A stretch of DNA of 64,000 nucleotides from Magnetospirillum sp. ME-1 (lineage in GTDB: Bacteria > Pseudomonadota > Alphaproteobacteria > Rhodospirillales > Magnetospirillaceae): positions 806,907 to 870,906 of the forward strand of contig NZ_CP015848.1 of the NCBI RefSeq assembly GCF_002105535.1, given 5' to 3'. The first letter of the stretch is position 1. Each line of letters begins with the position of its first letter. Under the pieces are notes generated by a model that saw only the letters and a list, made by a program, of their open reading frames with translations, searched no databases and was not told the origin of the DNA. A program made the position numbers and the translations under genes. Shown here piece by piece: positions 17,463 to 29,934 of this stretch.

Positions 17463-18275
17463 CTACTCCCGCCCGGCCACGCCGCATTCGGCGACGGCCT
17501 TGCCCAGTTCCCTGCAGATGGCCTTGGCGGCGGCGTCATCCTTGGCGGCGGCGAACAGGCGGACGAAACGTCCCTTGTCCTTGATATCCACCGTCTTCAT
17601 CACCGGCTCGGATGCTTTCAGCCCGGCCGAATGCCCGGTCAGGATGCTCCAGCCCTTGCGTGCCCAGTCCTCGGTCTTGTAGGAGGCGAGATAGACCAGC
17701 TTGCGCGGCCCGGCGGCGGGGGCTTCGGCCGGCGCGGCGGCGGGCGGCGGGGCGGCGGGCGGCAAGGCCGCCACGGCCATGGGCGGAGCCGGCGGCTCGG
17801 CCATCATGGGGGCGGGATTGGCAGCCAGCTTCTCCCCATGCTCGAGGCGCAGCACCCAGGGTCCATAGCGGGTCAGCAGGGCGCCGTCCCCCATCACCGC
17901 ATAGGTGGCGAAGGCCTTGCCGGCGCACTCCACCTGCAGAATGGCGACCTTTTCCCCCAGGCCCGGCCAATCGGGCGTGGGGGCGGGCGCGGCGGCGCCG
18001 ATCACCGACGCCAGCGGCGCCCGGTCCTGGCCATAGCGGGGCGACGGACAGACGCGGCCGGCGGCGTCGCCGGCCCGGTTGGCCTCCATGGGCACCGATT
18101 GCCCGCGCGGGGCCGAGCCGGAATCGGCAACCGAACCGGAGGCGAAGGCGTCGGTAACGATCCAGGTGCCGTGGTGCCAGGCATTTCCATCCATGGGCTG
18201 GGGCGAGGCGGCACAGCCTGCCAGCAGGACCAGGCCGCCCAGGAATGGGACGGCGCGCGAGAGACGACGGGTCAT
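17463..18275 (-). CDS. lipoprotein with a SPOR-like C-terminal domain
   Basis: The 270-residue product has a lipoprotein signal (MTRRLSR, a hydrophobic core, lipobox LLAGC). A Pro/Ala-rich linker sits near residues 165-195, and a C-terminal 75-residue segment follows (LVYLASYKTEDWARKGWSIL to the end). That segment resembles a SPOR domain, which binds denuded peptidoglycan, but the match is only by pattern. The central part has Cys residues (RVCPSPRYG; LQVECAGKAF). The start is the ATG at 18275 after GAGG; a GTG at 18281 is possible. It is the last gene of the carbonic anhydrase operon. Confidence 0.65.
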   Translation of the reverse strand: MTRRLSRAVPFLGGLVLLAGCAASPQPMDGNAWHHGTWIVTDAFASGSVADSGSAPRGQSVPMEANRAGDAAGRVCPSPRYGQDRAPLASVIGAAAPAPTPDWPGLGEKVAILQVECAGKAFATYAVMGDGALLTRYGPWVLRLEHGEKLAANPAPMMAEPPAPPMAVAALPPAAPPPAAAPAEAPAAGPRKLVYLASYKTEDWARKGWSILTGHSAGLKASEPVMKTVDIKDKGRFVRLFAAAKDDAAAKAICRELGKAVAECGVAGRE

Positions 18276-18282
18276 CACCACC

Positions 18283-19053
18283 TCACATCACATCGAGCAG
18301 CAGCTTGCGGCGGTTGAGCGGCTGGACCGGACGGGCGTTGTTGGGAAACAGCTTGGCGAAGGCGGCCAGTTGCTCGGCCGAGGCGGTGACCGCCTGGCGG
18401 TAGACCACCCACTGCACCACCTCCGAACAGGGCGGCGTGGTCAGCGAGCCGGCATAGCGGAAGGTCACCGGGTCCTTAGGGATCAGCATGGAGGGGTCGA
18501 GCATGGACGACGCCGTGGCGCTTTCGCCGCCCTTGGACGGCATGACCTGCCAGATGGCCTCCAGCGCCGGGTTGGCGCCGCCCTTGGCGATCATCACCCC
18601 CAGCACCGCCAGGCCGCCATCGGCCGCCTTGTGGACGAAGTGGCATTCCATGTCGAAGAAGGCCCCGTCCACCGTGTGCTCGCTGGGATGGTGGAAATGG
18701 AACTGCAGCAGGTCGTAGGACTTGCCGTCCAGCATCAGGGTGCCGCCGCCGGTGCAATCCACCTGAATGGTGTGGCCGTTGTTCTGGACGCGCAAGGGAA
18801 CCGGCCGCCAGGCGGTCATGGGGTCGCCGATGATGGCGGCGATGGGCTTGGTGAGATCCACCGGCGATTGCTCGCGCCCCATGGAGCAGGCGGCGTATTC
18901 CGGCGACAGCATGCCCCACTCCTTGGGCCCGCCATGTCCCTCATAGGCCCAATGGGCGCCCTCGGCGGCCACAGCCTGGGCGATGGACCCGCCACAGGCT
19001 CCGCACAGGCAGGCGGCACCGGTGGCCCCCTTGAGGAATGAACGACGATCCAT
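18283..19053 (-). CDS. periplasmic alpha-type carbonic anhydrase
   Basis: The 256-residue enzyme carries a twin-arginine-like leader (MDRRSFLKG, then a Cys- and Ala-rich core), so it is probably exported folded. The alpha-class zinc site is visible in LLQFHFHHPSEHTVDG and MECHFVH. REQSPVDL, near the N-terminus, and SLTTPPCSEVVQWVVY, which carries the substrate Thr, are also diagnostic. It interconverts CO2 and bicarbonate in the periplasm. The start at 19053 sits 59 bp after the acetoacetyl-CoA synthetase stop; a start at 19116 would overlap that gene and spoil the leader. Confidence 0.92.
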   Translation of the reverse strand: MDRRSFLKGATGAACLCGACGGSIAQAVAAEGAHWAYEGHGGPKEWGMLSPEYAACSMGREQSPVDLTKPIAAIIGDPMTAWRPVPLRVQNNGHTIQVDCTGGGTLMLDGKSYDLLQFHFHHPSEHTVDGAFFDMECHFVHKAADGGLAVLGVMIAKGGANPALEAIWQVMPSKGGESATASSMLDPSMLIPKDPVTFRYAGSLTTPPCSEVVQWVVYRQAVTASAEQLAAFAKLFPNNARPVQPLNRRKLLLDVM

Positions 19054-19112
19054 GGCAACCCCTCCCCACAAAAAGACTAGGAGGAAAAGGCTATCGCCAA
19101 AGTCAGCCGCCG

Positions 19113-21068
<1,956 letters not shown>

Positions 21069-21248
21069 GTTTCCTCCACACTTTACGATCACTTGTTCGT
21101 TTTACCGCGAAGTGGCGGGCGCGCCAAGGGCCGATCTCGGGGTAACTACCTAGAGACGCGACACAATTTGCCTAAAACAACCCCTGGAGCGACGGACGGA
21201 CTCGTAGCATACTCATTCGCTCTCACATTGAGGAAGCCAGGTTTTCAC

Positions 21249-21551
21249 ATGAACGTCTCCATCTCCCACCAGGACGACATCCTGACCGTCCGTCTCGACG
21301 GGACCATGGACTATACCGCCACCAGCCTGATGAACGGATTGATCTCCGATATCAATTCCATCTCGGCGTCGCGCGTCATCTTCGACCTGGCCAAGGTGGC
21401 GCGCGTCGATTCCGTCGGCCTGGGCATGCTGCATCTGGCCAAGGACGAGATCGTCGGCAAGGGCCGCCACCTGACCCTGCGGGGCGCGGCGGGAAGCGTA
21501 CGGCGCCTGTTCGAGCTGACCGACGGCGACGCCAGCTTCGACTTCGAATAG
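21249..21551 (+). CDS. STAS-domain protein (anti-sigma factor antagonist type)
   Basis: The 100-residue protein is a single STAS domain: LTVRLDGTMDYTAT, RVIFDLAKVARVDSVGLGML and a following HLTLRGAAGSVRRLFELT. The Ser in VDSVGLGM sits where SpoIIAA-type proteins are phosphorylated, so it could answer a kinase/phosphatase partner switch. No kinase of that type is next to it. It is followed nine bases later by a J-domain gene. Confidence 0.88.
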   Translation: MNVSISHQDDILTVRLDGTMDYTATSLMNGLISDINSISASRVIFDLAKVARVDSVGLGMLHLAKDEIVGKGRHLTLRGAAGSVRRLFELTDGDASFDFE

Positions 21552-21560
21552 CATCAAACC

Positions 21561-22043
21561 ATGGCGCTGCGCCTGCTCCTGGCGGCCGGCGGGCTGCTCG
21601 CCCTGTGGTGGGCGCTGCGCTGGTGGTCCAAGGCGCCGCCCGACAGGGCGAAAAAGGCGCTGATCGGCGCCGTCCTCGCCGCCCTGGTGATCGGCGGCGT
21701 CGCCCTGGTGGTCACCGGCAAGCTGGCCGGGCTGTTCGCCATTCTCGCCGGCCTGTCGCCGTGGATCGGGCGAGCCATGCGGCTGCACCAGCTGTGGCAG
21801 GGATTGCGCCGGATGACCGGCCACGGCCCCGCCGCCGGGGCTTCCGGGGCTTCCCCGCCCCCCGCCGATACCGCCATGACCCAAGCCCAGGCCTACGACG
21901 TTCTGGGCCTCGCCCCCGGCGCCACGCCCGACGAAATCCGCGAAGCCCATCGCCGCCTGATGCGCGCCAACCATCCCGACGCCGGCGGCTCCACCTGGAT
22001 CGCGGCGCGCCTCAACCAGGCCCGCGACGTCCTGCTGGGATAA
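21561..22043 (+). CDS. membrane-anchored J-domain protein
   Basis: The 160-residue product has two hydrophobic segments in its first 70 residues, a Gly/Ala/Pro linker and a C-terminal J domain (about residues 108-160: AYDVLGLAPGATPDEIREAH, then the HPD motif in ANHPDAGGS). The layout resembles alphaproteobacterial Tim14/Pam18-like proteins, which stimulate DnaK at the membrane. The C-terminus ends within the last J-domain helix. Confidence 0.85.
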   Translation: MALRLLLAAGGLLALWWALRWWSKAPPDRAKKALIGAVLAALVIGGVALVVTGKLAGLFAILAGLSPWIGRAMRLHQLWQGLRRMTGHGPAAGASGASPPPADTAMTQAQAYDVLGLAPGATPDEIREAHRRLMRANHPDAGGSTWIAARLNQARDVLLG

Positions 22044-22155
22044 ATTCCAAGGGCAAACCGTTGCTTCCGCCGCGCGGGCATGGCAAAACATGCCGCGACC
22101 GTAACGAGGCGTGGCGAAGCGCCGGGCGGTCGAGACAAAGCTTCAGGAGTGATCG

Positions 22156-23031
22156 ATGACTCGTCGAGTCCGCAAGGCCGTGTTCCCGGTGGGTGGCATG
22201 GGCACCCGCTTTTTGCCCGCCACCAAGGCGATGCCCAAGGAAATGCTGCCGGTGGTGGACAAGCCGCTGATCCAGTACGCGGTGGAAGAGGCGGCGGCGG
22301 CCGGCTGCGAGCACTTCATCTTCGTCACCGGACGCGGCAAGAACGCGCTGGAGGACCATTTCGACCACAACCCCGAGCTGGAGCGCATCCTCAAGGATCG
22401 CGGCAAGTTCGATCTGGTCGAGGCGGTGACCTCGTGGATGCCCAAGTCGGGCCAGATCTCCTATACCCGCCAAAGCGAGCCCCTGGGCCTCGGCCACGCC
22501 GTGTGGTGCGCCCGCGATCTGGTGGCCGACGAGCCCTTCGCCGTGCTGCTGCCCGACGACCTGATCCTGTCCAAGACCGCCTGCCTGAAGCAGATGGCCG
22601 CCGTTCACACCGAGGTGGGCGGCCACGTGGTCGCCGTCTCCGACGTGCCGCGCGAGCACACCAAGCGCTACGGCATCCTGGACGTGGAGCACGACAACGG
22701 CCGCCTGGCCCGCGCCAAGGGCCTGGTGGAGAAGCCCGACCCGGAAGTGGCGCCGTCCACCCTGTCGATCATCGGCCGCTACATCCTGCACCCGGCGGTG
22801 TTCGACGTGCTGGACAAGAAGGAGAAGGGTGCCGGCGGCGAGATCCAGCTGACCGACGCCATCAGCCAGACCATCGGCATGGTTCCCTTCCACGGCCTGC
22901 GCTTCGAGGGAACCCGCTACGATTGCGGCGACAAGGTGGGCTGGTTGGAGGCCAACCTGGCCTTCGCGCTCGCCCGCGACGATACCGCCGAGGCTGCCCG
23001 CGACCTCATCACCCGTTTCCATAAGGGCTAG
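22156..23031 (+). CDS. galU: UTP-glucose-1-phosphate uridylyltransferase
   Basis: The 291-residue nucleotidyltransferase has FPVGGMGTRFLPATKAMPKE, the metal/nucleotide region VLLPDDLI and the typical VEKPDPEVAPS and GRYILHP segments. It makes UDP-glucose from glucose 1-phosphate and UTP. It is followed six bases later by ugd. The phosphoglucomutase that supplies its substrate is at 25.7 kb, so 22-29 kb is a sugar-nucleotide region feeding polysaccharide or LPS synthesis. Confidence 0.96.
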   Translation: MTRRVRKAVFPVGGMGTRFLPATKAMPKEMLPVVDKPLIQYAVEEAAAAGCEHFIFVTGRGKNALEDHFDHNPELERILKDRGKFDLVEAVTSWMPKSGQISYTRQSEPLGLGHAVWCARDLVADEPFAVLLPDDLILSKTACLKQMAAVHTEVGGHVVAVSDVPREHTKRYGILDVEHDNGRLARAKGLVEKPDPEVAPSTLSIIGRYILHPAVFDVLDKKEKGAGGEIQLTDAISQTIGMVPFHGLRFEGTRYDCGDKVGWLEANLAFALARDDTAEAARDLITRFHKG

Positions 23032-23037
23032 AGCATC

Positions 23038-24345
23038 ATGCGCATTGCCATGATCGGCACCGGCTATGTCGGCCTGGTGTCGGGAACCTGCTTCTCGGAA
23101 TTCGGCATCGACGTGGTCTGCGTCGACAAGGACGCCGCCAAGATCGAGAAGCTGCACCAGAACATCATGCCCATCTACGAGCCGGGCCTGGACGACATGG
23201 TGGCCGCCAACGTGGAGGCCGGCCGCCTGTCCTTCACCACCGACCTCAAGGACGCGGTCAAGGACGCCGACGCGGTGTTCATCGCCGTGGGCACGCCGTC
23301 GCGGCGCGGCGACGGCCATGCCGACCTCAGCTACGTCTATGCGGCGGCCGAGGAAATCGCCGACGCCATGACCGGCTACACCGTGGTGGTCACCAAGTCC
23401 ACCGTGCCGGTGGGCACCGGCGACGAGGTCGAGGCCATCATCCGGAAGCGCCGGCCCGACGCGCAGTTCGACGTGGTGTCCAACCCGGAATTCCTGCGCG
23501 AAGGCTCGGCCATCAACGACTTCATGCGCCCTGACCGCGTGGTGATCGGCACCGAATCCGACGCCGCCCGCAAGGTGATGAAGCAGCTCTACCGCGTGCT
23601 CTACCTGATCGAGACGCCCATCGTCTTCACGTCTCGCCGCACCTCCGAGCTGATCAAGTACGCCGGCAACACCTTCCTGGCCACCAAGATCACCTTCATC
23701 AACGAGATCGCCGATCTGTGCGAGAAGGTGGGCGCCGACGTCCACGACGTGGCCAAGGGCATCGGCCTGGACGGCCGCATCGGCAAGAAGTTCCTGCATC
23801 CCGGCCCCGGCTACGGCGGCTCGTGCTTCCCCAAGGACACCCTGGCCCTGGTCAAGACGGCGCGGGACTTCAACGCCCCCCTGCGCATCGTCGAGACGGT
23901 GGTCGCCGTCAACGACGAGCGCAAGAAGCAGATGGCCGAACGCGTCACCAAAGCCTGCGGCGGCTCGGTAAAGGGCAAGACCATCGCGGTGCTGGGCCTG
24001 ACCTTCAAGCCCAACACCGACGACATGCGCGATTCGCCGTCGCTGGACATCGTCAAGGCCCTGATCGAGGCGGGCGCCACCGTCAAGGCCTTCGATCCCG
24101 AAGGCATGGAGGAGGCCAAGAAGCTTCTCCCCGCCGGTGTCGAATACTGCAAGGACGCCTACGCCACCATGCCGGGCGCGGCCTGCGCGGTGATCATCAC
24201 CGAGTGGAACGAGTTCCGGGCGCTTGACCTGAAAAAGATCAAGTCCCTGCTGGCCCAGCCCGCCATCGTCGACCTGCGCAACGTCTACGCGCCCGACGAG
24301 ATGGCCGAAATGGGCTTCGCCTATACCAGCATCGGACGGCCGTAG
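23038..24345 (+). CDS. ugd: UDP-glucose 6-dehydrogenase
   Basis: The 435-residue enzyme has the NAD motif IGTGYVGLVSGTCFSEFG, VTKSTVPVGTGDEVE, NPEFLREGSAINDFM and the catalytic Cys in GYGGSCFPKDTLAL. It oxidises UDP-glucose twice to UDP-glucuronate, with Cys as the covalent nucleophile. The length is normal. It is the second gene of a galU-ugd operon closed by a terminator. Confidence 0.96.
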   Translation: MRIAMIGTGYVGLVSGTCFSEFGIDVVCVDKDAAKIEKLHQNIMPIYEPGLDDMVAANVEAGRLSFTTDLKDAVKDADAVFIAVGTPSRRGDGHADLSYVYAAAEEIADAMTGYTVVVTKSTVPVGTGDEVEAIIRKRRPDAQFDVVSNPEFLREGSAINDFMRPDRVVIGTESDAARKVMKQLYRVLYLIETPIVFTSRRTSELIKYAGNTFLATKITFINEIADLCEKVGADVHDVAKGIGLDGRIGKKFLHPGPGYGGSCFPKDTLALVKTARDFNAPLRIVETVVAVNDERKKQMAERVTKACGGSVKGKTIAVLGLTFKPNTDDMRDSPSLDIVKALIEAGATVKAFDPEGMEEAKKLLPAGVEYCKDAYATMPGAACAVIITEWNEFRALDLKKIKSLLAQPAIVDLRNVYAPDEMAEMGFAYTSIGRP

Positions 24346-24370
24346 GACGTTTGATCATCATAGCGTCGAG

Positions 24371-24397
24371 AAGGCCGCCCCCTGGGGCGGCCTTTTT
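24371..24397 (+). terminator. intrinsic terminator after ugd
   Basis: A 10-bp stem AGGCCGCCCC/GGGGCGGCCT (24372-24381, 24384-24393) is followed by a run of T, 26 bp past the ugd stop codon. Confidence 0.9.
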
Positions 24398-24459
24398 GCT
24401 TATGCCCATAGGATGGGGTATGCTTATCTCTCGCTCGCTTGGTCTGTGGGATATTCGCC

Positions 24460-25635
24460 ATGGCGCTCTTCAGCTTCCTGTGGTCCTCCGATTTCCTGCC
24501 GCACGGCCTATGCCTGTCATGGCGGACGGAACTGATCGCGCTGACCGTCATCTCCGAAATTGTAATCGGCGCCTGCTACGTCTCGGTGGCGTGTTCCCTG
24601 GCCTATTTCGCCCGCAAACGCCCGGACTTTCCCTATCCCGGCGTCATGACACTGTTCGCCATAGTTTTTGCCCTCTGCGGAGTTTCACACCTCATCGAAG
24701 TGCTGACCCTATGGATCCCGCTCTATGGAGCGCAGGCTATCTTTAACGCGGCGGTGGCACTGCTGGCCATACCCGCTGCATGGAAGATGTGGACCTTGGT
24801 TCCACAAGCCCTGACCTTGCCTAGCCCAAGCCACCTGCAGCACATCAACAATGAACTGGCCCGCGAGATCGCGAACCATCGCGAAACCGAGAACAGCTTG
24901 CGTCAAGCAATGGAAGCCGCTGAATCAGCCAGTCGCGCACGCTCGGAATTCCTGTCCAATATGAGCCATGAATTGCGCACCCCTCTGAACGCGGTGATCG
25001 GCTTTGCCGATGCCCTGCTTCACGAATTTTTCGGCAGCCTCAACGAAAAGCAGCGCGATTACGTGATCTCCATCCACTCAAGCGGCAAGCATCTGCTGCA
25101 CCTGATCAACGATGTCCTCGACATCTCCAAGATCGATGCCGGCAAACTGGAACTCCACGATGATATTGTGACGATCCATGACCTCGTGGACGAATGCAAC
25201 GCATTGGTTTCGGGGCTGGCGGAGGAAGCCGGCATCACGCTGGAGAGCCGGTTGCAGCCCGGCCTGCCCAACCTCCGCGCCGACGCCCTTCGTCTCAAGC
25301 AGGTTCTGGTCAATCTGCTCTCCAACGCCGTCAAATTCACCCCGCGTGGAGGACATATCACGCTCCAGTGTGCCCTGAACGAAACCGGTGAACTGGTCCT
25401 ACAGGTCAGAGACACCGGGATCGGCATGAACTCCGAGGAAATGAATAAAGCCTTCGAAATGTTCACCCAGATCGCCAACCCCATGTCTCGTCGTGCCGGG
25501 GGAACGGGTATCGGCCTGCCTCTCAGCCGCTCGCTGGTTCTTCTGCATGGCGGGCGGATCGATCTGAATTCGGCCCCCGGCGAGGGCACCCGGGTAACCG
25601 TATACCTACCCCGCCTCCGCTTAATACCCTCGTGA
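24460..25635 (+). CDS. membrane histidine kinase with an ethylene-receptor-like sensor domain
   Basis: The 391-residue protein has three hydrophobic segments (about 24-50, 60-84, 88-105), a coiled stretch, a HisKA domain (H-box SNMSHELRTPLNAVIGF) and an HATPase domain (N-box NLLSNAVKFTP, DTGIGM, GGTGIGLPLS). There is no receiver domain. In the sensor part ALCGVSHLIEVLTLW matches the copper/ethylene site of plant ETR1 (C65 and H69 correspond to C73 and H77). Tyr 40 aligns with ETR1 Y32 and FPYP with its FPYR, but ETR1 D25 is Glu 33 here. The ATG at 24460 was preferred to a TTG at 24439. It lies between ugd and pgm. Confidence 0.85.
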   Translation: MALFSFLWSSDFLPHGLCLSWRTELIALTVISEIVIGACYVSVACSLAYFARKRPDFPYPGVMTLFAIVFALCGVSHLIEVLTLWIPLYGAQAIFNAAVALLAIPAAWKMWTLVPQALTLPSPSHLQHINNELAREIANHRETENSLRQAMEAAESASRARSEFLSNMSHELRTPLNAVIGFADALLHEFFGSLNEKQRDYVISIHSSGKHLLHLINDVLDISKIDAGKLELHDDIVTIHDLVDECNALVSGLAEEAGITLESRLQPGLPNLRADALRLKQVLVNLLSNAVKFTPRGGHITLQCALNETGELVLQVRDTGIGMNSEEMNKAFEMFTQIANPMSRRAGGTGIGLPLSRSLVLLHGGRIDLNSAPGEGTRVTVYLPRLRLIPS

Positions 25636-27363
<1,728 letters not shown>

Positions 27364-27366
27364 GCC

Positions 27367-28752
27367 ATGACCTCCCACACCTTCCACCCCACCATCCTGC
27401 GCGAATACGACATCCGCGGCATCGTGGGCGAGACATTGTTCGCGGCGGATGCCGAGGCCATCGGCCGGGCCTTTGGCACGCGGGTGCGCAGGAACGGCGG
27501 CCATGTGGTGGCGCTGGGCTGGGACGGACGGCTGTCCAGTCCCGAGATGGCCGAGGCGCTGACCCGTGGCCTGATGGCTTCGGGCTGCACCGTGCGGCGC
27601 ATCGGGCGCGGGCCCACCCCCATGCTGTATTTCGCCGCCAAGGTGAGGGAGGCCGACGGCGGCATCATGGTGACGGGCAGCCACAACCCGCCCACCCATA
27701 ACGGCTTCAAGATGGTGCTGGCCGGCAAGCCGTTCTTCGGCCCCGACATCCAGTCCCTGGGCGAGATCGCCGCCCGGGGGGACTTCGCTTCCGGCGAGGG
27801 CAGGGCGGTCGAGGATTCGGTGTTCGAGGAATACGTCACCCGTCTGGCCGGCGATTACGACGGCAAGCACGATCTGCGGGTGGTGTGGGATTGCGGCAAC
27901 GGCGCCACCGGTGAGGTGCTGCACGCCTTGGTCAAGCGGCTGCCCGGCACCCACACCGTGCTGTTCGGCGAGATCGACGGCCACTTCCCCAACCACCACC
28001 CCGACCCCACCGAGCCCCACAATCTGGTGGCGCTGCAAGACAAGGTGCTGACCGAATCCGCCCATCTGGGCATCGCCTTCGACGGCGACGGCGACCGCAT
28101 CGGCGTGGTGGACGCCGAGGGGCGCATCCTCTATGGCGACCAGATCCTGGTGATCCTGGCCGAGGACCTGCTGAAATCCCTGCCGGGCGCCACCATCATC
28201 GCCGACGTCAAGGCGTCCAAGGTGTTCTTCGACGAGGTGCGGCGCATGGGCGGCAACGCCGTCATGGGCCGCACCGGCCACTCGCTGATCAAGACCCAGA
28301 TGGCCGAGACCGGAGCCCCCCTGGCCGGCGAGATGAGCGGCCACATCTTCTTCGCCGACCGCTATTACGGCTTCGACGACGCCCTTTACGCCGCCATCCG
28401 CCTGTTGGGCATCGTGGCCCGCTGGGATCGCCAGACCATCGGCCAGCGCCGCGATCGCCTGCCCCACATGGTCAATACCCCGGAACTGCGCTTCGACTGC
28501 CCGGAAGAGCGCAAATTCGCCGTGGTGGCCGAGGTCAAGGCGCGGCTGGAGGCCGAAGGCGCCGCCTTCTCCGCCATCGACGGGGTGCGGGTGGATACCC
28601 AGGACGGCTGGTGGCTGCTGCGTGCCTCCAACACCCAGGCGGTGCTGGTGGCCCGCTGCGAGGCGGCCAGCGCCGAGGGGCTGAAGCGGTTGCGCCAGAC
28701 CCTGTCGGACCAATTGGCGGCCTGCGGCGTCAGCCTTGGGGCTACCCACTGA
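27367..28752 (+). CDS. phosphomannomutase/phosphoglucomutase
   Basis: The 461-residue enzyme begins with ILREYDIRGIVGETL. It carries the Ser loop VTGSHNPPTHNGFKMVL, the metal loop AFDGDGDRIGVVD, GEMSGHIFFADRYYGFDDA (sugar recognition) and the C-terminal phosphate region RASNTQAVLVARCEA. This pattern is the AlgC/ManB PMM/PGM type, making mannose 1-phosphate and possibly glucose 1-phosphate. It starts three bases after pgm and belongs to that operon. Confidence 0.94.
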   Translation: MTSHTFHPTILREYDIRGIVGETLFAADAEAIGRAFGTRVRRNGGHVVALGWDGRLSSPEMAEALTRGLMASGCTVRRIGRGPTPMLYFAAKVREADGGIMVTGSHNPPTHNGFKMVLAGKPFFGPDIQSLGEIAARGDFASGEGRAVEDSVFEEYVTRLAGDYDGKHDLRVVWDCGNGATGEVLHALVKRLPGTHTVLFGEIDGHFPNHHPDPTEPHNLVALQDKVLTESAHLGIAFDGDGDRIGVVDAEGRILYGDQILVILAEDLLKSLPGATIIADVKASKVFFDEVRRMGGNAVMGRTGHSLIKTQMAETGAPLAGEMSGHIFFADRYYGFDDALYAAIRLLGIVARWDRQTIGQRRDRLPHMVNTPELRFDCPEERKFAVVAEVKARLEAEGAAFSAIDGVRVDTQDGWWLLRASNTQAVLVARCEAASAEGLKRLRQTLSDQLAACGVSLGATH

Positions 28753-28866
28753 TGGCGGCTTGAATTTCTTCGGCTTCGGTTCCAGACTGATATCATTCGA
28801 AGGTAGGGGGTCTGGGACCGGTCGCCCCTCCGCAAGAACAATATTTACGAAAGAAGGGGGACCAGT

Positions 28867-29298
28867 ATGTCCGTTGAATCCATCCTGAAGACCAAGGGCA
28901 GCGTCGTCTTCACCATCCGTCCCGAGCATTCGGTGGCCGACGCCGCCGCGCTGCTGACCACCAAGAAGGTCGGCGTCGCCGTGGTCTGCGACGCCAAGGG
29001 CAAGCTGCAGGGCGTGCTGTCCGAGCGCGACATCGTCAAGGGCCTGTCCCAGTACGGCAAGGCCGCCCTGGAAATGCCAGTGCGCAACGTCATGTCCAGC
29101 CCGGTGGTCACCTGCGCACCGGGCGACAGCGTCAAGACCATCATGGGCGTGATGACCGAGCGCCGCATCCGCCACCTGCCGGTGGTGGAAAAGGACGAGT
29201 TGATCGGCATCGTCTCCATCGGCGACGCGGTCAATTTCCGCCTGACCGAGGCCCAGATGGAGATGAACGTGCTGCGCGACGTGGCCGCCACGCGGTAA
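28867..29298 (+). CDS. tandem CBS-domain protein
   Basis: The 143-residue protein is two CBS motifs (about residues 5-62 and 73-130) with no other domain. Repeated features are VFTIRPEHSVADAAALLTTKKVG... LSERDIVKGL and the parallel VVTCAPGDSVKTIMGVMTE... IVSIGDAVNFRL. Such proteins bind adenosine nucleotides and act as energy-state sensors; the target is unknown. It has a good ribosome site (AAGAAGGGGGACC). Two hairpins follow it. Confidence 0.9.
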   Translation: MSVESILKTKGSVVFTIRPEHSVADAAALLTTKKVGVAVVCDAKGKLQGVLSERDIVKGLSQYGKAALEMPVRNVMSSPVVTCAPGDSVKTIMGVMTERRIRHLPVVEKDELIGIVSIGDAVNFRLTEAQMEMNVLRDVAATR

Positions 29299-29312
29299 GC
29301 CCGCCGAGCCAT

Positions 29313-29390
29313 GTCATGCTGAGCCTTGCGAAGCATCTTTCAGCCTGAAGCCCTTGCCTGAAAGATCCTTCGGCTCCGCCTCAGGATGAC
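29313..29390. repeat. palindromic repeat element (GTCATNCTGAG family)
   Basis: The left arm (29313-29343) starts GTCATGCTGAG and ends ATCTTTCAG. The right arm (29358-29390) is its imperfect inverse complement, starting CTGAAAGATCC and ending CTCAGGATGAC. The form resembles the element at 8344-8446, with a different inner sequence. Confidence 0.85.
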
Positions 29391-29405
29391 AGGCCCCATC
29401 CGACG

Positions 29406-29444
29406 CCCCCGGAATCCCTGGATTCCGGGGGCATTTGCATTTTT
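29406..29444 (+). terminator. intrinsic terminator after the CBS gene
   Basis: A perfect 11-bp stem (29406-29416 and 29421-29431) with a CCTG loop is followed by a T-rich tail ending in TTTTT (29440-29444). Confidence 0.8.
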
Positions 29445-29468
29445 GCACCCCCTCCATGCAAGACCGTT

Positions 29469-29536
29469 ATGTTGCAACGCAAAAATCATGTTGCACTGCG
29501 GTATGGTTCTGTTAGATTGGCGTCATGTTGCAGCGC
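29469..29536 (+). promoter_or_regulatory. three direct copies of ATGTTGCA upstream of the phasin gene
   Basis: ATGTTGCAACGC (29469), ATGTTGCACTGC (29488) and ATGTTGCAGCGC (29525) are spaced 19 and 37 bp apart, and the last ends 34 bp before the phasin ATG. Repressors of phasin genes in alphaproteobacteria (PhaR) bind TGC-rich sites, so these are candidate operators. A -10-like TTAGAT at 29512 lies between copies two and three. The regulator assignment is inference. Confidence 0.5.
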
Positions 29537-29570
29537 ACAACGCGCCCCACTCTTTAAAAGGATCACGCAC

Positions 29571-29921
29571 ATGACCATCAAGATCGACGGTTTCGAGAAG
29601 TTCGTCGCCCTGGGCAAGGAAAACGCCGACGCTTTCGCCAAGTCGGGCGCCGCCACCGTGAAGGCTTTCGAGGAGATCGCCAAGGCCCAGCAGGCCCTGA
29701 TCGCCGAGAACGTCAAGAAGGCCGATGCCGCCGTCAAGGCTCTCTTCTCCGTGAAGAGCCCGGCCGAGCTGGCCGACCTGCAGGGCAAGCTGGCCCGCGA
29801 GACCCTGGAGAGCGCCATCGCCGACGGCCGCAAGCTGGCCGAGCTATCGACCACCGCGCTGACCGCCGCCGTCGAGCCGATCCAGGCCCGCTTCGCCGCG
29901 CTGACCAAGGTTGCCGCCTAA
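29571..29921 (+). CDS. phasin family protein
   Basis: The 116-residue protein is nearly all amphipathic helix and rich in Ala, Lys and Glu. It has phasin landmarks: FEKFVALGKENADAFAKSGA, then AFEEIAKAQQALIAENVKKA, and ends with QARFAALTKVAA. Phasins coat polyhydroxyalkanoate granules. The start at 29571 is the first Met of the conserved part; an upstream frame start at 29469 lies in the repeated promoter region. There is no PHA synthase in the window. Confidence 0.9.
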   Translation: MTIKIDGFEKFVALGKENADAFAKSGAATVKAFEEIAKAQQALIAENVKKADAAVKALFSVKSPAELADLQGKLARETLESAIADGRKLAELSTTALTAAVEPIQARFAALTKVAA

Positions 29922-29934
29922 CTTCGATCCGTAA

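Noticed and set aside
24439-24459. TTG start seven codons upstream for the ETR1-like kinase
   Set aside because: The ATG at 24460 is at a suitable distance from a purine-rich stretch, and the added residues match nothing.
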